From: Tolypothrix campylonemoides VB511288
GTDB taxonomy: Bacteria; Cyanobacteriota; Cyanobacteriia; Cyanobacteriales; Nostocaceae
Assembly: GCA_000828075.3 (NCBI GenBank)
Contig: JXCB02000027.1
Location: 234,959 to 298,958 of the forward strand
Direction: 5' to 3'
Length of the DNA stretch: 64,000 nt
Part shown: positions 18,801 to 25,883 of the stretch, in pieces
Layout of the letters: each line of letters opens with the position of its first letter
How positions within the stretch are numbered: the stretch's first letter is position 1
Made by a program: the position numbers and the translations under genes
The notes under the pieces: model-generated
The model's input: only the letters and a program-made list of their open reading frames with translations
Told to the model about the DNA's origin: nothing
Database searches by the model: none

Positions 18801-20768
18801 GACAGTGTAAGCGAAAAAAACCGTCTGACTGGGCATATTGATCAGGTAAACAGCGTTAGTTTTAGCCCAGATGGACAGACGATTGCAACCGCCAGTGCTG
18901 ATAAAACCATCAAACTTTGGCGGCGTAACGGCAGCTTAATTGACACCCTCACCTGGCATAGCGATGAGGTTCAAGCCGTCAGTTTTAGCCCTGATAAAGA
19001 GATACGTAAGCAGATAATTGCAACTGCTAGTGCTGATAAAACCGTCAAACTTTGGCGGCACGATGGCAGCTTAATTGACACCCTCACCGGGCATAACGAT
19101 AAAGTTTTAGGAGTGACTTTCAGTCCTGATGGGCAAATGATTGCTTCTGCTAGTGCTGATAAAACCATCAAACTTTGGCGGCGTAATGGCAGCTTAATTG
19201 ACACCCTCACCGGGCATAACGATAAAGTTTTAGGAGTGGCTTTCAGCCCGGATGGGCAAATGATTGCAACTGCCAGTGCTGATAACACTGTCAAACTTTG
19301 GCAGCGTAATGGCAGCTTAATTAACACCCTAAGAGGACATAACGAGCGAGTTTATGCTGTCAGTTTCAGCCCGGATGGGAAAATGCTTGCTTCTGCAAGT
19401 GAGGACAACACCGTCAAACTTTGGCAACTCAACGGCAGCCCAATAACTACTCTTACTGGACACAGGTATCGAGTTCATAGTATCAGTTTCAGCCCTGATG
19501 GGAAGATACTTGCTTCTGGTAGTGGAGACAATACTATTAAACTCTGGCGGGTAGTAGATAATAGCTTAATGACTACCCTTACCGGACATAGCAATGAGGT
19601 TTTACAAGTAACTTTCAGCCCAGACAAAAACTCAAATATGCAAATTATTGCTTCTGCCAGTGCTGACAAAACTGTTAAACTCTGGAAGCTCAAATATAGC
19701 ATTGGGCATAAAGCTCCAGTTTGGGATCTTGATTTCAGTCGTAACGGAGATTACATTGTCTCTGGAAGTCAGGACAAAACCATCAAACTCTGGCGAAAAG
19801 ATGGCGAGTTAGATAAGACTTTTGAGGGGCATGATGCGGGAGTTATGGATGTTGATTTCAATCCTAATGGAGATGACATCCTCTCTGGAAGTGAAGACAA
19901 AACCGTCAAACTTTGGAGTCGTGAGGGTAAATACAAAACCAAAACCTTTAATGAACATACTGCTGGGGTAACTGGTGTCATTTTTAGCCAGGATGGGAAG
20001 ATTATTGCTTCTACAAGTAAAGACAAAACCATCAAACTTTGGCAACAGGATAAAGATAACTCGCTTGCCACTCTTAGGGGGCATACAGCAGAAGTAACTG
20101 ACGTCAGTCTCAGCCCAGACGGGCAGATTATTGCTTCTGCAAGTTGGGACAAAACGATCAAACTCTGGCAGATCATCCGGCAACCAGATGGTAGTTTGAA
20201 AGTCCCTAACATTGGCACTCTTAAAGGGCATAACGCTGCGGTAAATGACGTCACGTTTAGCTGGGAGAGGGAATCAGATGCGGTGAATGATGTCAAGCAG
20301 GAGAGGCAGATGATTGTTGCTTCTGCCAGTGCAGACAAAACCATTAAACTTTGGCGACTAAAGTGGCGGCAAGATGGCAGCTTAATTATCCCTAACTCTG
20401 CTTTTGCTACTCTAGAAGGGCATAGTGCTGGCGTGACTGATGTCAACATCAGCAAGAAGAGAGGGACAATTATTTCTGCAAGTGATGACAAAACAATCAA
20501 ACTTTGGAAGCAAGATGGCACTTTGATTACCACCCTAACTGGGCATAGTGCTGCGGTTACAGACATTAATCCCCGCGACGACGGGACTGGCTTCGCTTCT
20601 TCTAGTACTGACGGAACCGTGATTATATGGAATTTGAATATCGACTTGAATAATCTTGATGATCTGTTAAAGCGCGGTTGTGCTTTGGCAAAGGACTACC
20701 TGAAAAATCCTAACAACGGTATGAATGAAAATGATCCTCAGCGATGGGTTTGTGATGACGTTAAGTAA
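15837..20768 (+). CDS. CHAT protease-STAND NTPase-WD40 protein
   Basis: A 1643-residue multidomain protein. Residues about 165-345 are a CHAT caspase-like domain with His225 in FFAGHGKS and Cys268 in FNSCDG, so the catalytic dyad is intact. Residues about 360-740 are a STAND ATPase: P-loop GPSGRGKSS at 401-409 and a Walker B-like LIVLIADQFEELY near 521. A winged-helix-like arm follows, then a charged coiled region, a hydrophobic segment (about 909-929) that may be a membrane helix, and fourteen WD40 repeats (about 995-1601), enough for two seven-bladed propellers. Two 39-residue copies (655-693, 694-732) lie in tandem inside the arm. By analogy with STAND proteins, the propellers sense a ligand, ATP-driven assembly follows, and the protease fires. 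The product would cut a protein; its target is unknown. Confidence 0.9.
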   Translation: MDKVVTLHFVDGDFQQGFIVTLQIVSDGALIAEIKGKLPPCPELPEYYKTWQQAYYSAYSRAITPQPGIIRASIYLDPTVGASEDLRLKLNAWLNHSQEFSVIRERLKENLRRDDIIRVILQAEDPILRKLPWQLWKFFERYPNAELALSTPSFEEPLTVTPRNKVRILAILGNSKGIDINTDRRLLQEKLGNTEIVFLVEPSRQELNDQLWDDKGWDILFFAGHGKSDGETGIIHINRLDSVTIQQLNKALTKAIQRGLRLAIFNSCDGLGLARQLSDLQMPQVIVMREPVPDRVAQEFLKYFLDAFASGQPLYLAVRQARERLQGIENEFPCASWLPVLCQNPAAKPLNWIDLGSISHCPYKGLSAFRQEDKLVFFGRQAFTQRLLEAVRNKPLVAVVGPSGRGKSSVVFAGLVPYLQEEDNWQIAHFRPGQRPFDALAAALLGLVSTQDDPSSLQTPHVLGGSTYSAGVGHEGQQEPEQLERLCQIQALATQLRLSKDGLTEFISSIQSHPTLPTPQLIVLIADQFEELYTLCTNFEERERFLDCLLNAVSDTPSFKLVLTLRSDFYGYAQSYRPFNDALEDNCLNLGPMNEQELREAIARPAQLCGVTLEAGLVKRILNDVGQRPNRQENDSPQKSPPDKLPLLEFALKQLWAEATKHGTRQLTNEAYDKIGGIEKALGKYAEDVYRRLLWAEATKRVTRQLTNDAYDQIGGIERALGLYAEDVYRRLREEYKLQKRQIKRIFTQLVRPGETTATEHTRRLATRRELGEENWELVNRLNNEDVRLVVIGHDEATNEETVEVVHEALIRGWERLKKWVNSDRDFLTWQERLRKDMRDWENGGNKKDDLLRGTSLDLAKGWLEKRPEDISAAERLFIEEGLELRDRQRQKEERDRQRELEAARKLRKLAIIAIIATVLMSVTAYFALSQSENFKIRAESANASATLELDGLTASLKVGKELEKLQHSGRAEDSTGIEVLKELQQVVDSVSEKNRLTGHIDQVNSVSFSPDGQTIATASADKTIKLWRRNGSLIDTLTWHSDEVQAVSFSPDKEIRKQIIATASADKTVKLWRHDGSLIDTLTGHNDKVLGVTFSPDGQMIASASADKTIKLWRRNGSLIDTLTGHNDKVLGVAFSPDGQMIATASADNTVKLWQRNGSLINTLRGHNERVYAVSFSPDGKMLASASEDNTVKLWQLNGSPITTLTGHRYRVHSISFSPDGKILASGSGDNTIKLWRVVDNSLMTTLTGHSNEVLQVTFSPDKNSNMQIIASASADKTVKLWKLKYSIGHKAPVWDLDFSRNGDYIVSGSQDKTIKLWRKDGELDKTFEGHDAGVMDVDFNPNGDDILSGSEDKTVKLWSREGKYKTKTFNEHTAGVTGVIFSQDGKIIASTSKDKTIKLWQQDKDNSLATLRGHTAEVTDVSLSPDGQIIASASWDKTIKLWQIIRQPDGSLKVPNIGTLKGHNAAVNDVTFSWERESDAVNDVKQERQMIVASASADKTIKLWRLKWRQDGSLIIPNSAFATLEGHSAGVTDVNISKKRGTIISASDDKTIKLWKQDGTLITTLTGHSAAVTDINPRDDGTGFASSSTDGTVIIWNLNIDLNNLDDLLKRGCALAKDYLKNPNNGMNENDPQRWVCDDVK
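17799..18032 (+). repeat. 117-bp tandem duplication inside the STAND region
   Basis: Two adjacent copies of 117 bp (17799-17915 and 17916-18032) encode LWAEATK-x-x-TRQLTN and continue through a GGIE motif to EDVYRRL. They differ at a small number of positions and stay in frame, adding 39 residues. Confidence 0.85.
18821..20640 (+). repeat. Fourteen WD40-coding repeats
   Basis: Tandem units of about 123-190 bp, each encoding GH-x-V-x-F-S-P-DG, S-A-S-x-DKT and KLW. Units 2-4 share long near-identical DNA stretches (for example GGCAGCTTAATTGACACCC), indicating recent unit exchange. Units 11 and 12 carry insertions. Confidence 0.9.
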
Positions 20769-20827
20769 AAAGTTAGGAATTAGGCATAGTCATTCATCCC
20801 AACTCCAGTTGAATATCTGCCTTTCCT

Positions 20828-20849
20828 AAAGTCCGCTTAGGCGGACTTT
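20828..20849. terminator. Bidirectional hairpin between the CHAT gene and the HicB-like gene
   Basis: Perfect 9-bp stem AAAGTCCGC / GCGGACTTT with loop TTAG, 60 bases after the CHAT gene stop and 20 bases after the opposite-strand HicB-like stop codon. A-run and T-run flanks fit a terminator used from both sides. Confidence 0.75.
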
Positions 20850-20868
20850 ATCTATGTGGCAATGGAAA

Positions 20869-21087
20869 CTACGCCGCCTTACAAACTGTCGGTTCTGGAA
20901 GCGGATCGTGGGCTGGTTCATAAGCAATAATTAAAGACTTTAACGCTTCAATTCCATTAGTTACCGCTAACTTATAAGTATCGCCATGAGTCCGCCAGCG
21001 TTGTCCAGGAAAGTCAGGAAATCTCACCAAGAAGCAGTTATCTTCAACAGACCACTGAATAACCATTTGATATTTAAGCTTTGTCAT
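20869..21087 (-). CDS. Orphan HicB-like antitoxin-fold protein
   Basis: A 72-residue protein with the HicB partial RNase H-like fold: strands YQMVIQWSVEDNCFLVRFPD then FPGQRWRTHGDTYKLAVTNG and a helix with EALKSLI. HicB antitoxins neutralise HicA mRNA interferases, but no HicA-like frame is adjacent, and the C-terminal DNA-binding part seen in full-length HicB proteins is absent. Single-domain relatives of this kind are numerous in cyanobacteria. The start is ATG 21087. Confidence 0.75.
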   Translation of the reverse strand: MTKLKYQMVIQWSVEDNCFLVRFPDFPGQRWRTHGDTYKLAVTNGIEALKSLIIAYEPAHDPLPEPTVCKAA

Positions 21088-21144
21088 CTTCTTATATTTA
21101 GGACATGGCTAATAGCTAATGGCTAATTCAATTACCATCAACTC

Positions 21145-21384
21145 TTACCATGTCGGGTCAGTAAACAAATTTATCGTCAACTGTTCACGTCCTGGTGGTA
21201 CTGCGGCAATACAAGCGCGAATAGTATCTCCATTCTCCACTTCCACGCTGCAAGCGTAACACGACCCCATCAGACAGCCAGTGGGAATAAACACCCCCGC
21301 CCGATCTGCTACATCAAGCAGTGGTTCTCCCACTTGGGCATCAACTGTAACATCATCTGGTAGAAACCGGACGCGAATAGTCAT
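21145..21384 (-). CDS. Small 2Fe-2S ferredoxin-like protein
   Basis: A 79-residue ferredoxin-fold protein. Four cysteines fit a 2Fe-2S site: Cys37, Cys42 and Cys45 in CLMGSCYACSVEV, and Cys58 in IRACIA. The last cysteine follows after only 12 residues, much sooner than in plant-type ferredoxins, so this is a reduced version of the fold. I chose ATG 21384 with GAGGG about 8 bases upstream. It begins 11 bases after the cobQ stop codon on the same strand, so the two are almost certainly cotranscribed. A role as electron donor in a corrinoid step is inferred from position only. Confidence 0.82.
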   Translation of the reverse strand: MTIRVRFLPDDVTVDAQVGEPLLDVADRAGVFIPTGCLMGSCYACSVEVENGDTIRACIAAVPPGREQLTINLFTDPTW

Positions 21385-21395
21385 GACAATCACCC

Positions 21396-22874
21396 TCAAG
21401 ACAAAAACGGTGTTAAGTCTAAATGGCGTTCAACTTCAGTTGCAAGAGAGTCTAGAATATGCTCTCTTTGTTCCCGGTAATTGGCAACGCCCGTAGGCAA
21501 AGATTTCAAACCTCGCTGTTGACGCAAGCGATTTAACCAAGCACGTCTCCAAGGACCATTGTCAAAAATACCGTGGAGATAAGTCCCCCAAACTGATAGG
21601 CAATTATCCACCAAACCTAAATTAGCATCGTCAAACAGAGTATGGTAGTTCTGAGACTCTGTTGTGGGAATTTCTATACGCGATCGCCCTTGGTGGATTT
21701 CAAACCCAATCACAGGTAAGCCCATTTGCGGATAATTCGAGCTGACTTGGCGCTGACGGGCAATTTTCTGTCCTGTGATCACAGTTTTTATCGGCAATAA
21801 CCCCAGTCCTTGATATCTGCCAGCTTGTCCCTCAATCCCCTCTGGATCTGCTATCATCTGACCTAATATTTGATACCCACCACAGATACCCAAAACTGTA
21901 CCACCAGCTGCTGCATAGTGCTGAATTGCTTCTGCCATACCACTTTTTTGCAGTAGCAACAAGTCAGGAATTGTGGTCTTTGTCCCTGGTATAATCACGG
22001 CATCAGGATGTCCCAATTCCTGCTTAGGACTTAAGTATCTCACTCCGACTGTAGGTTCTGATTCTAGTGGGTCAAAGTCGGTAAAGTTAGAGATTCTCGG
22101 TAAGCGGATAACAGCGATGTTAAGTTCAGTTTGTAATTTTTGGACTCTACGTTCCAACAAGTCAAGAGAATCTTCAGCGGGATAGACCTGTTCCAAGTAA
22201 GGGATAACACCGATAACAGGAATACCAATGCGTTCTTCCAACCATTTTATTCCCGGTTCTAAGAGCGATCGCTGTCCACGGAACTTGTTAATGACTATAC
22301 CCCGAATTAAAGCGCGTTCCTCTGGCTCCAGTAACTCCAAAGTTCCCACCACATGGGCAAAAGCACCACCTCTGTCAATATCAACAACCAGTATAGTTGC
22401 TGCATTCAGGTGTTTTGCCACCCGCATATTCGTCAAATCTCGGTGTTTCAGGTTAATTTCCGCCGGACTCCCAGCACCTTCGCAAACCAATAAATCAAAT
22501 TCTGTGCTCAAATGCTGTAACGATTCTTCTATTGCCCGCCACCCTAGTTCAAAATATTGTTCGTAGTACTCTACAGCACTAACTTTGCCTACAGGCTTTC
22601 CCTTGATGATGACTTGCGAGGTCATATCTCCTTGAGGTTTGAGTAAAATTGGGTTCATTTCTACCCAAGGAATAACTCCCGCAGCCCAAGCTTGTACCGC
22701 CTGAGCGTAGCCAATTTCCCCACCATTGGCGGTAACATAAGCATTTAAAGCCATATTTTGACCTTTGAAGGGGGCTACTCGCCAGCCACGGCGCGATAAA
22801 ATCCGACAAATAGCTGCGGTTAACAGTGATTTCCCAGCATGGGATGTCGTTCCCACTATCATGATTGCTTTCAT
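21396..22874 (-). CDS. cobQ: Cobyric acid synthase
   Basis: A 492-residue glutamine-dependent amidotransferase that amidates four carboxylates of adenosyl-cobyrinic acid a,c-diamide, using ATP, in cobalamin (here probably pseudocobalamin) synthesis. Seen: the N-terminal nucleotide-binding motif GTTSHAGKS of the dethiobiotin-synthetase-like domain, CEGAGSPAEINL, VIPGTKTTIPDL, and the GATase domain with nucleophile Cys in GICGGYQILGQ and a late catalytic His in GTYLHGIF. ATG 22874 was chosen over an upstream in-frame TTG. Another cobalamin gene fragment (CobE/CbiG-like) lies 24 kb away at 46.9 kb. I see no cobalamin riboswitch upstream. Confidence 0.95.
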   Translation of the reverse strand: MKAIMIVGTTSHAGKSLLTAAICRILSRRGWRVAPFKGQNMALNAYVTANGGEIGYAQAVQAWAAGVIPWVEMNPILLKPQGDMTSQVIIKGKPVGKVSAVEYYEQYFELGWRAIEESLQHLSTEFDLLVCEGAGSPAEINLKHRDLTNMRVAKHLNAATILVVDIDRGGAFAHVVGTLELLEPEERALIRGIVINKFRGQRSLLEPGIKWLEERIGIPVIGVIPYLEQVYPAEDSLDLLERRVQKLQTELNIAVIRLPRISNFTDFDPLESEPTVGVRYLSPKQELGHPDAVIIPGTKTTIPDLLLLQKSGMAEAIQHYAAAGGTVLGICGGYQILGQMIADPEGIEGQAGRYQGLGLLPIKTVITGQKIARQRQVSSNYPQMGLPVIGFEIHQGRSRIEIPTTESQNYHTLFDDANLGLVDNCLSVWGTYLHGIFDNGPWRRAWLNRLRQQRGLKSLPTGVANYREQREHILDSLATEVERHLDLTPFLS

Positions 22875-23099
22875 AACCAAATATCTGTTTTTCCAGATGG
22901 GTGTATTAGCCTAAGGAGTTAAGGGTGATTTATGAGACATTAGCCATGAGTCAAAAATTTTCGGACTTTTGACTAAAAACCCAAGATTTCACCAATGAAG
23001 TCGGATACGTATGATCAAGACTTCATGAATTGAGTTGAAACTTCCTTTGTTTATTGTTCCCTTTGATTCTCCACTCTTAACTCTTGTTGACCCTTAATC

Positions 23100-23504
23100 C
23101 TAAAACGGTAGTCTAAACCAACGAATGACAGCATTGTAAAGGCGATCGCCCCATGTGGGACTACTCCAAGGTTTACCCTGAGATTGTTCCACCAACTGGC
23201 GACCCAGGGGAGTGAGGCGAAAACTGTCTGTAATACCCTGACCATCAACTTCGCGCCGCAGTACACCCACTTGGATCAGCCACACCAAAGCGTTATCTGC
23301 TGTCAATTCTGACAGAGGTCGTTTTGTGAAGTTCTTCTGGACACCAGAGTTACCAATCATCTCACTTAACGCTACACGGTGTGAGCGCATCGCTTCAAAC
23401 AAAGCAAGATTGAAGGGAGAACACACCAGCGCTCTTTGAGCTCGTTTTAGCGTAGGCTGCGCGTAAGCAAAAGTTTTCTGGTTTTGAGAATCGACAACAG
23501 GCAT
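23100..23504 (-). CDS. Npun_F0494-type conserved cyanobacterial protein
   Basis: A 134-residue protein that I believe belongs to the cyanobacterial Npun_F0494 family; the assignment is from memory. It has a winged-helix look: FNLALFEAMRSHRVALSEMI, then LTADNALVWLIQVGVLRREV and a wing-like TDSFRLTPLGRQLVEQ. It may bind DNA, but no regulated gene is obvious. Residues about 14-20 are encoded by a stretch resembling the GCGTAGGCTGCGCG interspersed repeat. The start is ATG 23504. Confidence 0.65.
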   Translation of the reverse strand: MPVVDSQNQKTFAYAQPTLKRAQRALVCSPFNLALFEAMRSHRVALSEMIGNSGVQKNFTKRPLSELTADNALVWLIQVGVLRREVDGQGITDSFRLTPLGRQLVEQSQGKPWSSPTWGDRLYNAVIRWFRLPF

Positions 23505-23939
23505 TATGGGTCTCTTGATAAATTTTCTTTAAAAAGAGATATCTACTGCTTAGTAAATTGTAGCAGCAGATACCTACTTCCACAAATCTTTACATATTAC
23601 CCTATTATCTCCTTGGCGCGACGGGATTGGGTACTGGGGACTGGAGACTGAACAATACTCGCACCTTACCTTAATCTCTAATCCCCATTGCCCCTAATCT
23701 CCGCTCCCTCTGGTCGTGGGAACCCCGAGTTCCCCAATCCCTAATCCCTAATCCCTAATCCCTAATCCCTAATCCCAATCCCCAATCCCTAATCCCCAGT
23801 CCCCTTGAACGCTGTAGTAGATGTCACTTAAAAAAAATACACAAATTTTGATACAATAACCCTCATCAGGGAAAGTTGAACCATGTTATTAACATGACTT
23901 CCCCTGTAGCTAACCTTGTATACGAGAGATACTAAAACT
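23505..23939. repeat. Intergenic stretch with STRR arrays
   Basis: No gene. About 23735-23812 holds tandem CCCTAAT heptamers (five clean units, then CCCAATC and CCCAGTC variants), and 23620-23650 holds GGGTACTGGGGACTGGAGACTG. The promoter of the peroxiredoxin gene probably lies after 23820. Confidence 0.8.
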
Positions 23940-24377
23940 ATGGCACTAGCAGTTGGTAGTGATGCACCTACATTTACCGTCAAAGACACCAACGGCAACA
24001 CTGTCTCGTTATCTGATTTTAAGGGGAAAACGGTAGTTTTGTATTTCTACCCCAAAGATGACACACCAGGTTGTACCAAACAAGCTTGTAGCTTTCGGGA
24101 CTCTATTGACCAATACAAGAGCAAAGATATAGTGATATTGGGAGTCAGCGCAGATGATGAAGCCTCCCACCAGGCATTCACCCAAAAATATAATCTCAAT
24201 TTTCCGCTACTGGCTGACACCGATAAAAGCTTGATTAAAGCATACGATGTTGATGGTGGTGGATATGCCAAGCGCGTTACCTATGTGATTGATGGTAACG
24301 GCAAAATAATCCAGGTTGACTCTAGTGTCAACACATCTACCCATGCTAGCGATGTTTTAGCTGCATTGGGGCTGTAG
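23940..24377 (+). CDS. Peroxiredoxin Q / BCP
   Basis: A 145-residue thioredoxin-dependent peroxidase that reduces H2O2 and alkyl hydroperoxides. The peroxidatic Cys lies in TPGCTKQACSFRD, and the second cysteine five residues later is the usual resolving Cys of PrxQ proteins. The N-terminal APTFTVKDTNGNTVSLSDFK and KGKTVVLYFYPKDD are standard for the thioredoxin fold. Cyanobacterial PrxQ paralogues protect the photosynthetic apparatus. ATG 23940 gives the family's usual N-terminus (MALAVGSDAP); an in-frame upstream start adds eight residues. It is a single gene with an STRR array upstream. Confidence 0.95.
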   Translation: MALAVGSDAPTFTVKDTNGNTVSLSDFKGKTVVLYFYPKDDTPGCTKQACSFRDSIDQYKSKDIVILGVSADDEASHQAFTQKYNLNFPLLADTDKSLIKAYDVDGGGYAKRVTYVIDGNGKIIQVDSSVNTSTHASDVLAALGL

Positions 24378-24445
24378 ACGAGATCAGGGGATAAGGAGGA
24401 CAGGCGGATAACTTCCTCATCCTCCTTATCCTCAGCCAAGTTTTT

Positions 24446-24820
24446 TCACTTACCCGTCTGAGGCGTAGTCACTTGAAAGCGTGGTTGGTTTGGCTGCTGT
24501 TGAGTTTGCTGCTGAAGCAATTGTTGTTGCTTTGCTCTGAACGCAGCTGCAGCATCATTCAATTGTTGGTTCTGTTCATTTGCATTCCAAACCGTATTTC
24601 CCTGTTGAAGGCGATTTATCAGATTAAACATACCGAAATTATTTACCTCATCGCTGCGAGGGGATAATGGATCATCATTCTGTTGTGGATTGAGCTCTTG
24701 CAGAATATTTCTGGAATTAGATTGAGCTAAGCTAGGTTGAGGCAATACTAAGGAAGCAAAGCTCATTCCTGCAAAGGTGAGTGCAAATAGTTGCTTAAGC
24801 GGTAAAAATGGTATTTTCAT
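24446..24820 (-). CDS. Secreted Gln-rich small protein of unknown function
   Basis: A 124-residue protein with a clear Sec signal peptide (KIPFLPLKQLFALTFAGMSF, then an ALVLPQPSLAQS-like cleavage region). The mature part is rich in Gln and Asn (AKQQQLLQQQTQQQPNQPRF) and probably unstructured. ATG 24820 is supported by GGAGG about 7 bases upstream. I recognise no family. It precedes the ABC exporter genes in the opposite sense of transcription order, with no evidence of a shared transcript. Confidence 0.75.
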   Translation of the reverse strand: MKIPFLPLKQLFALTFAGMSFASLVLPQPSLAQSNSRNILQELNPQQNDDPLSPRSDEVNNFGMFNLINRLQQGNTVWNANEQNQQLNDAAAAFRAKQQQLLQQQTQQQPNQPRFQVTTPQTGK

Positions 24821-24908
24821 AAAAACCTCCAAGAATTTTGAAAACGCACACCCTCAAGATGTGGGAGTGCGGATGAGTTTTAACCTTAAAATAAGTAATG
24901 CTTAGATC

Positions 24909-25808
24909 TTAAGCAAGAGTGCGCCGCAGTTGCGGTTGAATACTCAATAATGCTACAAGGGCAAAGCCAAGCAACACCAGCAACGCACCACCAAAGGTAA
25001 CATCACCCCAAAAGGCGTGCATGACCACGCTATTTAATCCCCAATATGAGTGAAAATACAAATAGCGAATTGGTTCAATGGCGTAGCTAAGGGGATTGAG
25101 GGTAGCGACAATCTGCAACCATTTGGGCATGAAGGATAAAGGAGCCAAAGCAGTACTGGCAAACAACAATGGCAGGTTACTGACAAAAATAACGGCAATC
25201 AGTTCGATGTGTCCAGGCAAGGCAAAAGCCAAACCAAGGCTAATAGCAGTTACACCTAATGCCAAGAGGAAGACAATTAAAGCTATTGTTGCCAAACCTG
25301 CTACATCTGGTAAACCAGCCCCTAAAAACGCTGCTGCTGTCACAATGACGGCTGCTTGCACCAAACTTTGACTGATAATAAAGATAGCGGAAGCGAAAAC
25401 TATCGAAAAGCGCGATGCTAGTGGCGCTACCAGCAAACGATTTAAAAAGCCGAATTCTCGGTCAAACATCACGGGTAAGCCAGCATTCAGCGCCCCAGCA
25501 AATGCAGTAAAAACAATTATACCTGCGCCCAGAAATTGCCCATAATTTGTGGTGTCGCCAAATATGCCTTTCGGTGCATTTTGGAACAAAGCGCCAAACA
25601 GCACCAGCCACATCACCGGCTGAATAATACCCGCAATTAACGTTGAGGGACGCCTAGCAAGTTGAATAAACAAGCGACGAGTCAAGGCTAACGTCTCTTG
25701 CACAAATTCACCAAATACGTTGGGAGTTGCATCTACCTTATAAGCTTGGGGTGATGCGACTTGCTGCCAATTGATATCAGATTTTGGAGGAAAAACAGTA
25801 CCACTCAT
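24909..25808 (-). CDS. ABC-2 type transporter permease (DrrB-like)
   Basis: A 299-residue integral membrane protein with six hydrophobic segments and the ABC-2 permease pattern: an amphipathic N-terminal region (FVQETLALTRRLFIQLARRP), then PVMWLVLFGALFQ, and near the C-terminus LNPLSYAIEPIRYL. It pairs with the ATP-binding gene upstream on the same strand (75-base gap). Exporters of this class move drugs, lipids or polysaccharides; the substrate cannot be read from the sequence. Confidence 0.92.
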   Translation of the reverse strand: MSGTVFPPKSDINWQQVASPQAYKVDATPNVFGEFVQETLALTRRLFIQLARRPSTLIAGIIQPVMWLVLFGALFQNAPKGIFGDTTNYGQFLGAGIIVFTAFAGALNAGLPVMFDREFGFLNRLLVAPLASRFSIVFASAIFIISQSLVQAAVIVTAAAFLGAGLPDVAGLATIALIVFLLALGVTAISLGLAFALPGHIELIAVIFVSNLPLLFASTALAPLSFMPKWLQIVATLNPLSYAIEPIRYLYFHSYWGLNSVVMHAFWGDVTFGGALLVLLGFALVALLSIQPQLRRTLA

Positions 25809-25883
25809 AAAAATTCACGCATTCACGCATTCAAAGTTCAAAATAGTAGGGAGGGCATCGCCCATCCCACTCCTTACAAGAAT

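Noticed and set aside
18971-20566. Minus-strand frames opposite the WD40 repeats
   Set aside because: They are antisense shadows of the WD40 units with the same periodicity.
22875-23000. Possible cobalamin riboswitch ahead of cobQ
   Set aside because: No B12-box-like GCCACTG motif or multi-stem layout could be found in this stretch.
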